Shown: one piece after another, positions 1 to 7,790 of the stretch
Layout of the letters: the number at the start of each line of letters is the position of its first letter
Position numbering within the stretch: position 1 is the stretch's first letter
Position numbers and translations under genes: made by a program
Notes under the pieces: model-generated
What the model was told of the DNA's origin: nothing
Seen by the model: only the letters and a program-made list of their open reading frames with translations
Databases searched by the model: none
Source of the DNA: an uncultured Microbulbifer sp.
Lineage (GTDB): Bacteria; Pseudomonadota; Gammaproteobacteria; Pseudomonadales; Cellvibrionaceae
Reading direction: 5' to 3'
Length of the DNA stretch: 64,000 bases
Assembly (NCBI RefSeq): GCF_947489355.1
Contig: NZ_CANLDD010000015.1
Span: 1-64,000 of the forward strand

Positions 1-62
1 TCTTCCGCCAGATTGAGCAGACCGGTCTTGTGTTTAATGATGCGATCGTTAGTATGAATCAT
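1..62 (-). mobile_element. IS481-like transposase, N-terminal fragment cut by window edge
   Basis: On the minus strand an ATG at 60-62 opens a frame of 20 codons that runs off the left edge. It begins MIHTNDRIIKHKTGLLNLAE, which I recognise as the usual start of IS481-type DDE transposases. AAGGAT, about 9 nt upstream, is a plausible ribosome binding site. Only the first 20 residues are visible, so whether the element is intact cannot be judged. Confidence 0.7.
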
Positions 63-122
63 GGGGTTTATCCTTGGCTTTGGTTTCAGGTTTCGTCACC
101 TTCATCAAAGCCGGTAAACCCC
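63..122 (-). repeat. 8-bp inverted repeat beside the transposase start
   Basis: GGGGTTTA (63-70) and TAAACCCC (115-122) are perfect reverse complements separated by 44 nt. The right-hand arm lies in the transposase leader and the left-hand arm touches the ATG, with the ribosome binding site just beside it. In a read-through transcript the pair could mask translation initiation, a device known from several IS families. The regulatory role is inference. Confidence 0.45.
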
Positions 123-139
123 CTCTTTTCAAGGAGATG

Positions 140-165
140 TGTCAGATTTGGTCTGAACTAATACA
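140..165. repeat. Probable terminal inverted repeat of the IS481-like element
   Basis: Read from the right edge inward on the minus strand, the stretch begins TGTATTAGTTCAGACC and continues to the transposase leader. It contains the imperfect palindrome CAGACC/AAATCTG. Position about 80-100 bp before the transposase start and the TG terminus fit an IS481 end. The other end lies outside the window, so the repeat cannot be matched to its partner. Confidence 0.45.
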
Positions 166-190
166 GTTTAGTATTCTGAACACTACCATA

Positions 191-224
191 AAAAGGGCAT
201 CACTTATAAGGTGGTGCCCTTTTT
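191..224 (-). terminator. Rho-independent terminator after the protease/partner unit
   Basis: AAAAGGGCATCAC (191-203) pairs with GTGGTGCCCTTTT (211-223), with one G-U pair and a 7-nt loop. Read on the minus strand the hairpin is followed by a T run. It lies 40 bp after the stop of the gene at 264-815 and should close the two-gene transcript. The A/T flanks on both sides could let it work in both directions. Confidence 0.75.
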
Positions 225-263
225 CTGTCTCAGATAAAACTTACTAATTTAGGTAAGTTTTAA

Positions 264-815
264 CTATTGTGCTTTGTGCATAGTCTCTGTAACTTCAACT
301 CGGCTTTCAACCGTCAAGCCAGACTGTCTTATCGCATTGAAAGCTTCTAACAAGTCATTGCCTTCTCTAACTTTCAAAATGGCAATGTCAGTGCCTGGAA
401 ATGTCGATACTACTTCCATGCCAGCAGCAGCTGCTACTTCTGATGCGCTAACATTTTCACCTAATAAAATTGTGATATTACCAGTTAAAGTTGTTAGTTC
501 ATCGGTCAGTGTATTTCGTACTATTGTACCTTTAGCAATAACATCTGTTACTGCATCAGCATCGATATTCACTATGGCCATTTCACCTTTAATTGCAACA
601 ACCTGTTCTGGTGCAGCAATCGATGATGGGACACTTGCCATTGATCGTTCAACCTTAAAGATACCAAACTCAGTAGAGTTCGCTCTTGCTTCGGATATCG
701 TTCTTAGCTGCTTGACCTTTATATCTTTCTTTTCCACGCTATCAATAGTGCTGGCCTGTGCCATACCTGATAAACACAGTGCGGCAGTTAAGATCATTAA
801 TGTATTAAACTTCAT
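264..815 (-). CDS. Secreted propeptide-like partner of the adjacent subtilase
   Basis: A protein of 183 residues. The ATG at 815 was chosen over one nine codons upstream because it begins directly with a Sec signal peptide (MKFNTLMILTAALCLSGMAQA, cleavage near residue 21-22) and has AAGGATAG about 7 nt before it. The last ~75 residues (GNITILLGENVSASEV..., PGTDIAILKV, near-C-terminal VESRVEV) resemble the prodomain fold found at the N-terminus of many subtilases: a beta strand, a helix starting SxxE/A, and a strand ending in a LKV-type motif. Here it is a free protein. It starts 4 bp after the stop of the S8 protease, so the two are co-transcribed. In Aeromonas, the kexin-like protease ASP needs a downstream secreted chaperone, ORF2; this is the closest analogy. 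Chaperone or inhibitor function is inference. Confidence 0.6.
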   Translation of the reverse strand: MKFNTLMILTAALCLSGMAQASTIDSVEKKDIKVKQLRTISEARANSTEFGIFKVERSMASVPSSIAAPEQVVAIKGEMAIVNIDADAVTDVIAKGTIVRNTLTDELTTLTGNITILLGENVSASEVAAAAGMEVVSTFPGTDIAILKVREGNDLLEAFNAIRQSGLTVESRVEVTETMHKAQ

Positions 816-819
816 TGTA

Positions 820-3168
820 CTATCCTTCTTGTTGAGAGGCACGCCCGAACGCTCTTAGTGATACACCTTCTAGAACACTCTCTACAGGGTTATTAATCAT
901 GCCTGTCGCCTCCCACTGGTTTCTCGTGTTTGAGAACTCAATGTTAGTCTCACCGGTATCAAATGCTCTGATTGTCCAAGTTCCCATAGCATTTTCACCA
1001 TAAAATGCATTCGAAAGGATTACGGCACCATCCAGGATGTAACCTTCGCTAAGAGTCCCATCGGCGAAGCTAAATGAAGCATCTAATAATGCCTGCTTAG
1101 AAGAAAGTAAAACACTTCTAGTGCCTGAAGGAGAAACCACTTCAAGCGCTAAGTCGTTACCAGCCGAGGTTAATAGACTATCATTTAAAAGGGGGCCACC
1201 TATATGTTCATTGCGGACATCAAACTCGAACTGCATGGCTTCAATAATAATATCTTCCGCCACTTCAATTTGTTGGCTCACACCAGTCGCACTATTGTCT
1301 GGAATAATCGCTTCCATGGCGTCGTCACCAGCGGTGGATCCCACACCTTGCCATTCAGTGATAAATTGTTCACCAAGGTTCTCTGGGTAATCTAAGGCCA
1401 TAGCAACAGCTGCACCTGCATCAACTCGACCAAAGCCATAGAGATTGTTAAAGCGATAACCAGCTGCGTTTTCAACCCAGCCGTCGTGAGCAACAAAAGA
1501 TCCTTCTCCAATTTGCAGTTCAACTTTTTCGTTTTCAGGGTCAACTATAGTGCTGGTTGAAGCTAAAATGTGCCGAACATCCCGCCAGGTCAACTCTGGG
1601 TTTGCTGATAAGATTAGAGACACAACGCCTGATGCATTCGGCGCAGCAGAAGATGTACCATTGAAGGTTGAAGTATAGTTACAAGTTGCGTTCTCTGGAT
1701 GGCCTGGATAATTGAACGGGTATTGGCTGATTGCAAAGGCTTCACCAAAAGCTTCGCTAAACGAACTTATTCCGCTACCATTAAAGCCAGAATAACCATT
1801 AATACAGGTCATTTGGTCTGTTGTTACCATCGCTGGCCGATAACGTCCAAATTCACCGGCAGGAGCGGATACCATTATGCTTGCGCCTGCTGTTGAGTAA
1901 CTTGTATGTTTGCCGTCAGCATTCACCGCCGCAACGTTCAAGTAATATGGGTGAGAGTGACTGGGCTGGAACGCTGAGTTGTAGCAGGTTAAACCTAAAT
2001 CATTAGCGCCATTATCAGCACAGAAAGAACCCTCAAGAGTACTTCTTCCAGATCTAAAGGCATTACCACTGGACTTCATGTTCAAAGCGCCTTTGCCGCC
2101 TCGAAGCATAAGATTCGGGTAAGACTCAACAGCTACATCTAAAGCAGAGGGTGCGATAGCACTAGGGTAGGTAATGCCGTAGCTACGGTTAAATGCTGAA
2201 ATTTCTTCATCCTTAGAAATACCACTTCCCGGAAACCCGTGAGCCAATAGGTCCGTTTGCTCTATTTTATCAGAGCCTAAATAGTTCATACCTATTAGCC
2301 CTGTATCTGGGGCTACACCACGGCTACCTATGTTGTTCCAGCCTGTAGCTGCAATTAAGCCAGCTACACTAGTACCATGATCACCGTCAATGGAGGTGCT
2401 CGTTGGGTCTGTTCTGTCAACTGCTGATGCGTTTAAGTTGATAGAGCGATTTGGTAATACATTATTTATCAAGTCTTCATGGCGAATTTCTACGCCTGAA
2501 TCTACAACAACCGCTGTCACACCTGCACCAGTGACACCTTGAGCATAAGCAGCTGCAACATTCATGTCTTCGCCAGCAATAAGCTCTTCGGCTTCAAGTC
2601 TTTCAAATAGGGCATCAGCTTCCTCAACTGTATAAACCTCATCATCGACAAGGCCTTGCTTCATTTGATCACTTAATGCGTAAGCTTTTTGGCCTGTATT
2701 GCGTAGGTGCCATTGTTGATACGCTAGAGGGTCATTTGCAACCTTCATGATCTCAATGGTCGCAGAGGCTGAAACATCATTTGCTGTTACAGTATAAGCA
2801 ATAGAAGCGGCTTGTCCTGAGATCGGAGTATATTCAAACTGATTGCCATTTAATGAAAGCTGACCATGACTAAAAGTATAAACGCCATCAACTGGATTAA
2901 TAGCCTCACCATTTTCTGAAAAACCATAGGTTAAAGCATCACCATCTGGATCGCTGCCCAATAGTTCTCCAGATACAGGAATCCATTGCTTTGCTCCATC
3001 TACAGTTACATTACTTGCAGTTGGCGGAGTATCAGAAGCAACAGGATCAGAAGCAACAGGATCAGAAGCAGGATCGGAGGAAGACGAATCATTATTGCTC
3101 CCACAGCCTGATAATGTTAATAAAAGCGCTGCTTGAATCGCAGAAAGTTGGAACATTTTTCTAATCAT
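820..3168 (-). CDS. Kexin-like S8 serine protease lipoprotein with P-domain
   Basis: A 782-residue subtilase. Residues 1-22 form a lipoprotein signal ending in the lipobox LSGC (Cys22), followed by a Ser/Asp linker with the repeat DPVAS. A cadherin/Ig-like region covers about 47-145. The catalytic domain opens with the kexin-type DPLAYQQWHLRNTGQ (146-160). The triad is visible as Asp223 (VVDSG), His264 (DGDHGTS) and Ser506 (NGTSSAAP). About 610-765 is a proprotein-convertase P-domain, including WTIRAFDTG. No N-terminal propeptide is present between the lipid anchor and the Ig-like region, which is unusual for the family and fits a partner supplied in trans by the next gene. Probably exported and outer-membrane anchored; substrate unknown. 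Local AT content and IS remnants on both sides suggest horizontal acquisition. Confidence 0.88.
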   Translation of the reverse strand: MIRKMFQLSAIQAALLLTLSGCGSNNDSSSSDPASDPVASDPVASDTPPTASNVTVDGAKQWIPVSGELLGSDPDGDALTYGFSENGEAINPVDGVYTFSHGQLSLNGNQFEYTPISGQAASIAYTVTANDVSASATIEIMKVANDPLAYQQWHLRNTGQKAYALSDQMKQGLVDDEVYTVEEADALFERLEAEELIAGEDMNVAAAYAQGVTGAGVTAVVVDSGVEIRHEDLINNVLPNRSINLNASAVDRTDPTSTSIDGDHGTSVAGLIAATGWNNIGSRGVAPDTGLIGMNYLGSDKIEQTDLLAHGFPGSGISKDEEISAFNRSYGITYPSAIAPSALDVAVESYPNLMLRGGKGALNMKSSGNAFRSGRSTLEGSFCADNGANDLGLTCYNSAFQPSHSHPYYLNVAAVNADGKHTSYSTAGASIMVSAPAGEFGRYRPAMVTTDQMTCINGYSGFNGSGISSFSEAFGEAFAISQYPFNYPGHPENATCNYTSTFNGTSSAAPNASGVVSLILSANPELTWRDVRHILASTSTIVDPENEKVELQIGEGSFVAHDGWVENAAGYRFNNLYGFGRVDAGAAVAMALDYPENLGEQFITEWQGVGSTAGDDAMEAIIPDNSATGVSQQIEVAEDIIIEAMQFEFDVRNEHIGGPLLNDSLLTSAGNDLALEVVSPSGTRSVLLSSKQALLDASFSFADGTLSEGYILDGAVILSNAFYGENAMGTWTIRAFDTGETNIEFSNTRNQWEATGMINNPVESVLEGVSLRAFGRASQQEG

Positions 3169-3338
3169 TTAAATTTCCCATTATAAGTAATTGTCGGGTG
3201 TGAGAATTATAAACCACCTCAACGATGTCTGGCCACTAATCGTAGATATTCCAATAACTTCAGCACACAGACCGGGGAAGTCAATATTGTGCGCAATTTT
3301 ACAGTGATTTACAGGAGGAATTTGGTATGGTTTCTTGA

Positions 3339-3541
3339 GTGTCGCGTAAGGAGAACTACTCCGGCAACGCACCACACGAGAATTTCTGGGGAGCTCTGAA
3401 AAATGAGTTTGTGCACCACCGCCGCTTTTTCACCCGGACGGAAGAGCAAGCAGCTATCAGGGAGTACATCAAGATTTTTTATAACCGCCAGTACCGCTTG
3501 GCAACCTGGCTCCGGCCGAATTTTCCAAATGGTATTTGTAG
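3339..3541 (+). pseudogene. IS3-family transposase (orfB) C-terminal remnant
   Basis: The frame from 3339 encodes SRKENYSGNAPHENFWGALK and continues through a region ending FYNRQYR, the conserved end of IS3 DDE transposases that contains the catalytic Glu (HENFW). An in-frame TGA sits directly upstream, so everything before this is missing. Near 3496 the homology shifts by one base: the typical ending (G)NLAPAEFSKWYL followed by TAG at 3539-3541 is read in the next frame. This is a truncated and frameshifted relic, not an active element. Confidence 0.8.
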
Positions 3542-3995
3542 TCAGCCAAAGTCGCTTAAAGCTGATTGTCCTATATTGTCAAAAAATAACAGGATAGTTA
3601 CAGCACAGACGGATTATTTTTCTGTGATGGAAAATGAGACAGGCTCGGTTGGAAATTTTTACTTGGATGATGACCAAGTGCTACCTATTGGTCTGCAAGT
3701 TAACCTTGGTCGAAGTTTAAATCTTTATGGAGAGGGTGCCAACCGTTTAGTGTCAATAATTGTGGGCTATCCAAAATGTATTGAGCGGGCACTAGCCTGG
3801 GCGATACCAAATATTAACTTTTCCGTTTTCAGTACAGAGGTTCTAACGGTTGACAGTGACGAAGATGGCATTAGTAATGGTGAAAAGACCCGGGCTGGTG
3901 AGGATGGTTTTATTACAATACCCTTGCTTTACGATACAGGCGGTGTTGGTCTCAACGATGGTGTTGAACTGAAAGTAGGCTCGGACCCAACTTAA
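3542..3995 (+). pseudogene. Remnant of a calcium-binding (TSP3-like repeat) protein
   Basis: The open frame of the IS3 relic reads on to a stop at 3993-3995. Its C-terminal part contains VDSDEDGISNGEKTRAGEDG and ends LNDGVELKVGSDPT. The Dx(D/E)xDGxxxxxE pattern is typical of thrombospondin type 3-like calcium-binding repeats of large secreted or surface proteins. There is no independent start or signal peptide, and the reading frame runs through the IS junction. I therefore read it as the tail of a gene interrupted by the insertion, not a functional gene. The middle section (about 3600-3830) has no recognisable family. Confidence 0.5.
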
Positions 3996-4087
3996 GAGGG
4001 AAGCACTTCGCACGCAGCGGTGCGTTGTTGGGTTGGCGATAGGTATTCGTGCGTTATGTGCATCTCTTAACCCCTTGCCTGAGCTTA

Positions 4088-4711
4088 CTATGAAAATCGA
4101 AGCGTTTTATCCAATGCCTGTGCGCTGTTGCACTGCTGTATTTCCAGGTGGGAAATCCCGAATAGCCGCAGTTTTTGACGAATCTGGTCCAGTTCGCTGT
4201 CGCTTGTGAGCCGGGGGTGTCGGGTCAGGCGCACCTGCAGGGGGAGGCCGGCTTCTGCCAGGAGTTTTGCACATTGCCAGGGTGCAGCTCCACTGCGGGC
4301 CACACCGGAAATAGCCGGGTAATTTTCCGGCAGGGCTTTGATATCAAGGCCGACCCAATCCAATCGGGGGATCAGGCGGCGCAGGCGGCGCGGGTAGATG
4401 CCGGCGGTGTGCAGGCCCACCTTGAATCCCAGTTTGCGCACCCCGGTTATGGCATCCTCCAGGGCTTCCTGGGCTGTGGGCTCGCCGCCGGAGAATACCA
4501 CCGCATCCAGCAAACCGCGCCGATCAGCAAGAAGGTTCAGAATCTGGCCCCAGTCGTAGGCACTGGCGGCACGGGCGGGCAACAGATGGCCGTTGTGGCA
4601 GTAGCGGCAGCGCCAGGGGCAGCCCTGGCAAAAGACCACCGCGGCCAATTCGCCGGGGTAGTCGATGGCGGTAAATGGTGTAAAGCCGCCGACCCGCAGG
4701 CGTGCAGTCAT
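4088..4711 (-). CDS. nrdG: Anaerobic ribonucleotide reductase activase (NrdG2 type)
   Basis: A radical SAM protein of 207 residues that cleaves S-adenosylmethionine to place the glycyl radical on class III ribonucleotide reductase. The cluster motif CxxxCxxC is Cys31-PWR-Cys35-RY-Cys38. FTAIDYPGELAAVVFCQGC and the FSGGEPTAQ glycine-rich motif fit the activase subfamily that pairs with the Bdellovibrio-type NrdD. The ATG at 4711 is preferred to an upstream ATG at 4747, which lies inside the preceding small ORF; the stop of that ORF is only 4 nt upstream. Last gene of the nrdD operon. Confidence 0.9.
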   Translation of the reverse strand: MTARLRVGGFTPFTAIDYPGELAAVVFCQGCPWRCRYCHNGHLLPARAASAYDWGQILNLLADRRGLLDAVVFSGGEPTAQEALEDAITGVRKLGFKVGLHTAGIYPRRLRRLIPRLDWVGLDIKALPENYPAISGVARSGAAPWQCAKLLAEAGLPLQVRLTRHPRLTSDSELDQIRQKLRLFGISHLEIQQCNSAQALDKTLRFS

Positions 4712-4715
4712 GATT

Positions 4716-4883
4716 TTACACCGAGCCCGGTTTGTTGTTAGCGACAAAGAAGCGGCGCTCCCGGTGTTCGGACTGCTTGCCGGGGTTCCAGAATGACACC
4801 GGGCGGTGGTAGCCCATCACACGGCTCCAAACTTCGCAGCGGGTGCGGTCTTCCTCTTTCATTATTGGGGCTTGTTTATGCAT
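4716..4883 (-). CDS. Separate glycyl-radical segment of class III NrdD
   Basis: A 55-residue ORF. It contains RTRCEVWSRVMGYHRPVSFW followed by NPGKQSEHRERRFF. The block RVxGYxRP...WNxGKQxE...R is the C-terminal glycyl-radical motif of class III ribonucleotide reductases, with the radical Gly in VMGYHRP. In most NrdD proteins it is the end of the same chain; here nrdD stops at 4885 and this ORF starts at 4883 in another frame. AAGGAG at 4891-4896 lies 7 nt before its ATG, so it has its own well-placed ribosome binding site. nrdG follows after 4 nt. The enzyme is therefore expected to be made of two chains, unless ribosomes shift frame at the junction. Confidence 0.82.
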   Translation of the reverse strand: MHKQAPIMKEEDRTRCEVWSRVMGYHRPVSFWNPGKQSEHRERRFFVANNKPGSV

Positions 4884-4884
4884 G

Positions 4885-6975
4885 TCATGTCTCCTTGGTG
4901 GTCAAGTGTGAATTACTGCAGCGGCCCTGCTCATTCGCGAGCAGCGCCTCGTCGCAGCGGGGGCAAAATTCGTGCTCACCGCTCAGGTAACCGTGCACCG
5001 GGCAGATGGAAAAGCTGGGGGTCACAGTGATATAGGGCAGGCGGTAGTGCTCCAGTGCGCGCCGCAGCAGCCGGCGGCAACTGTCGCTGTCCGGCAGCTG
5101 CTCGCCCAGATACAGGTGCAATACGGTACCGCCGGTATAGCGGGACTGGAGGGACTCCTGCCGGGCCAGGGCTTCGAAGGGGTCATCGGTAAAGCCCACG
5201 GGCAGTTGTGTTGAGTTGGTATAGTAGGGCGCTTCTTCGCTGCCGGCCTGGATGATATCTGCGAAACGCCTGCGGTCCTCACGGGCAAATCGGTAGGTGG
5301 TGCCCTCGGCTGGCGTCGCCTCAAGGTTGTAGAGATGACCAGTTTGTTCCTGGAATTCCGTCATGCGTGCGCGGATATGGTCCAGCAGCCGTTCCGCCAG
5401 GCGGGTTCCTGTTTCAGTGACAATGCTCTCGCGGTCGCCGCTGAAATTGCGCAGCATCTCGTTGATGCCGTTTACCCCGATGGTGGAAAAATGATTGCGC
5501 AGAGTGCCCAGGTAGCGGAGGGTATAGGGAAACAGCCCCGCATCCATATGCTGCTGGATAATTTTGCGCTTGACCTCAAGTGAGTCCCGCGCCAGTTCCA
5601 GCAGCCGATCCAGGCGGATGACCAGGGCATCCCAATCGTCGCGGTACTGGTAGCCGAGACGTGCACAGTTGATCGTCACTACGCCGAGAGAGCCCGTCTG
5701 TTCCGCGGAACCGAACAGGCCGTTACCGCGTTTGAGCAATTCGCGCAGATCCAACTGCAAGCGGCAGCACATGGAGCGCACCATATTCGGACTCAGGTCT
5801 GAATTGATAAAGTTTTGGAAGTAGGGCAGGCCATAGCGGGCTGTCATGGCAAACAGGCGCTCTGCGTTGTCGCTGTGCCAGGGAAAATCCGCAGTGATGT
5901 TGTAGGTGGGAATCGGAAAGGTAAAAACCCGGCCACGTGCATCGCCCTCACTCATCACTTCGATATAGGCGCGGTTGATCAGGTCCATTTCTTCCTGCAG
6001 AGCGCCATAGGTGAACGGCATCTCCTCGCCTGCGATCACCGGTACCTGATCGCGCAGATCCTGCGGGCATACCCAGTCGAATGTGAGGTTGGTAAAAGGG
6101 GTTTGGGTTCCCCAGCGGGACGGTACATTGAGGTTGAAAATCAGCTCCTGCAAACATTGGCGCACGGTGGCGTAGCCCAGCCGGTCCTTGCGCACATAGG
6201 GGGCCAGGTAAGTGTCGAAGGAACTAAAAGCCTGGGCGCCAGCCCACTCGTTTTGCAGGGTTCCGAGAAAATTGACAATCTGGCCCACGGCGCTGGACAG
6301 ATGTGCCGGCGGCGCGGATTCCACCTTGCCCGGCACGCCGTTCAAGCCTTCGTGCAGCAGGGTGCGCAGCGACCAGCCAGCGCAATAACCCGCAAGCATA
6401 TCGAGATCGTGGATATGCAGGTCACCATCCCGGTGGGCTGCGCCGATTTCTTTTGCATAGACATGATTCAGCCAGTAGTTGGCGATCATTTTGCCGGCAC
6501 TGTTCAGGATCAAACCGCCCAGAGAGTAGCCCTGATTGGCGTTGGCCGCGACACGCCAGTCCGCCCGCTGCAAATACTCATTGATCGAGGTCTCCACATT
6601 CACCAGGGATTGCCGATGACTGCGCAACCGCTGATGCCGGCCCCGATAGGTAATATAAGCCCGTGCAGTCTCCACATAATTGCCGCTGATCAACACCTGC
6701 TCGGCAATATTCTGGATCTCCTCAATATCAATTGGTGTGCCGTCATCAAAGCGGTGACCGATCACTTTCAACACCGACTGGGTGAGACGCAATGCGTCCT
6801 CTTCGTCATAAGCCTCGGTGGCACGGCCGGCACGCAAAAGCGCACTGGTGATTCGCCGGGCATCAAAAGCCAGGGTGCGTCCATCGCGCTTGCATACCAG
6901 ATAATCTTCAGGGGATGTGATCGGGTTTGCCGAACTGGGTAGATTAGGGTGGGTTGGAGTGGCAATGCTCGTCAT
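4885..6975 (-). CDS. nrdD: Anaerobic ribonucleoside-triphosphate reductase, main chain without the glycyl-radical tail
   Basis: Reduces ribonucleotides to deoxyribonucleotides without oxygen. The chain has 696 residues. Residues about 24-115 form an ATP-cone allosteric domain (CKRDGRTLAFDARRITSALL). The barrel follows, with the family blocks LHIHDLDMLAGYCAGWSL and TPFTNLTFDW. Near the C-terminus CPVHGYLSGEHEFCPRC is the zinc-ribbon-like region. The chain then ends (CSNSHLTTKET) before the glycyl-radical motif, which is encoded by the next ORF. The ATG at 6975 has GAGGA 6 nt upstream. An FNR/ANR-like site and two NrdR boxes lie 54-110 bp upstream, so control by oxygen and by dNTP status is expected. 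Confidence 0.92.
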   Translation of the reverse strand: MTSIATPTHPNLPSSANPITSPEDYLVCKRDGRTLAFDARRITSALLRAGRATEAYDEEDALRLTQSVLKVIGHRFDDGTPIDIEEIQNIAEQVLISGNYVETARAYITYRGRHQRLRSHRQSLVNVETSINEYLQRADWRVAANANQGYSLGGLILNSAGKMIANYWLNHVYAKEIGAAHRDGDLHIHDLDMLAGYCAGWSLRTLLHEGLNGVPGKVESAPPAHLSSAVGQIVNFLGTLQNEWAGAQAFSSFDTYLAPYVRKDRLGYATVRQCLQELIFNLNVPSRWGTQTPFTNLTFDWVCPQDLRDQVPVIAGEEMPFTYGALQEEMDLINRAYIEVMSEGDARGRVFTFPIPTYNITADFPWHSDNAERLFAMTARYGLPYFQNFINSDLSPNMVRSMCCRLQLDLRELLKRGNGLFGSAEQTGSLGVVTINCARLGYQYRDDWDALVIRLDRLLELARDSLEVKRKIIQQHMDAGLFPYTLRYLGTLRNHFSTIGVNGINEMLRNFSGDRESIVTETGTRLAERLLDHIRARMTEFQEQTGHLYNLEATPAEGTTYRFAREDRRRFADIIQAGSEEAPYYTNSTQLPVGFTDDPFEALARQESLQSRYTGGTVLHLYLGEQLPDSDSCRRLLRRALEHYRLPYITVTPSFSICPVHGYLSGEHEFCPRCDEALLANEQGRCSNSHLTTKET

Positions 6976-7028
6976 GGGCGGTCCTCACAAACAGTGCGGG
7001 AAGCATAACGAGGCAATGGGGGCAACAC

Positions 7029-7042
7029 TTGATCTGGATCAC
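7029..7042. promoter_or_regulatory. FNR/ANR-like binding site upstream of nrdD
   Basis: TTGATCTGGATCAC matches the FNR/ANR consensus TTGATNNNNATCAA at all but one defined position. It lies 54 bp before the nrdD start and slightly overlaps the first NrdR box. Anaerobic activation of nrdD by FNR-type regulators is well established in related bacteria; the site itself is a prediction. Confidence 0.7.
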
Positions 7043-7085
7043 TATATATTGAATATGAAAATTAAAGTCCCACAATATATGGTGT
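7039..7085. promoter_or_regulatory. Pair of NrdR boxes upstream of nrdD
   Basis: Box 1 (7039-7054) has the core CTATATATTG, matching the NrdR core CWATATATWG fully. Box 2 (7070-7085) has CAATATATGG with one mismatch and a TGT flank. Their centres are 31 bp apart, about three helical turns, which is the usual spacing for cooperative NrdR binding. NrdR represses ribonucleotide reductase genes when dATP is plentiful. Confidence 0.78.
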
Positions 7086-7354
7086 TTTCATTATTTTTGA
7101 ACGGAGCTTTGAGTGGAGGTTTTGACGCCAAGGGGGGGGGAGTCAACCTGAAGCTTCAGCTGCCACTGCGACCCTATCCGTACTGATGGTACAGTAACCA
7201 AAAGGGCCTTCTGGCGACGGCCTTTCTGCTGGCTAAGTGGCGCGCTGGCCGGTGCAGGCTGCAGGTCCGATATGCCCTTGGGTGATGAGCCGCGCCTGAC
7301 TGTGACTGCAGTCTTTCAGATCGGCGATTCAGCGGGCCATTGGAAATCTATTGG
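7086..7354. other. Intergenic region between nrdD and the GNAT gene
   Basis: No gene is supported here. It contains a run of nine G near 7132-7140 and the terminator at 7201-7226. Confidence 0.5.
7201..7226 (-). terminator. Terminator after the GNAT gene
   Basis: AAAGGGCC (7201-7208) pairs with GGCCTTT (7219-7225) around a 10-nt loop. On the minus strand it is followed by a T-rich stretch. It lies about 130 bp after the GNAT stop and would end the roxA-GNAT transcript. Confidence 0.6.
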
Positions 7355-7789
7355 TCAGCCGGACGAGAAATCCAGATCCCGCACCATCCTGATATGGGGA
7401 ATATTCGCCTCCGAGAAAATGTCACCTTTGACAACAAAGCCAACCCGGCTGTAGAACCCCTGGGCCTGTTGCTGGGCGTGCAAATAAACACGCTGATGGC
7501 CGAGGGTTTGGGCATGTTCGCAAATGGTCTCAAGCAGCTTCGCGCCATAGCCAAGGCCCCGCGCGGATTTTATTAGTGCTAAGCGACCGATCTTGCCATC
7601 TGCCGTCAGGCGTCCCGTGCCTATTGCCTCGCCATCCTTGAAAACAAGGAAATGCCGGGCGCTTTCTTCCAGGGTGTCCCACTCCAAATCGGCGGGCACT
7701 TTCTGTTCCCGCACAAACACGGCGTCCCGGATAGAGCGGATAGCGCTTCGCTCGCTATGCCAGTTGGCGGTGCGGATAACCGCGGCCAT
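7355..7789 (-). CDS. GNAT-family N-acetyltransferase
   Basis: A 144-residue single-domain acetyltransferase. The family core is clear: FVREQKVPADLEWD (acceptor-side loop), FKDGEAIGTGRL (strand 4), the acetyl-CoA loop RGLGYGAKLLETICEHA, and the C-terminal strand GFYSRVGFVVKGDIF. The ATG at 7789 has GGAGGA 9 nt upstream and begins 1 nt after the stop of the cupin oxygenase gene, so the two are translationally coupled. The acceptor is unknown; the REQ.VP signature is common in small GNATs annotated as ElaA-like or as general protein/amine acetyltransferases. Confidence 0.85.
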   Translation of the reverse strand: MAAVIRTANWHSERSAIRSIRDAVFVREQKVPADLEWDTLEESARHFLVFKDGEAIGTGRLTADGKIGRLALIKSARGLGYGAKLLETICEHAQTLGHQRVYLHAQQQAQGFYSRVGFVVKGDIFSEANIPHIRMVRDLDFSSG

Positions 7790-7790
7790 A

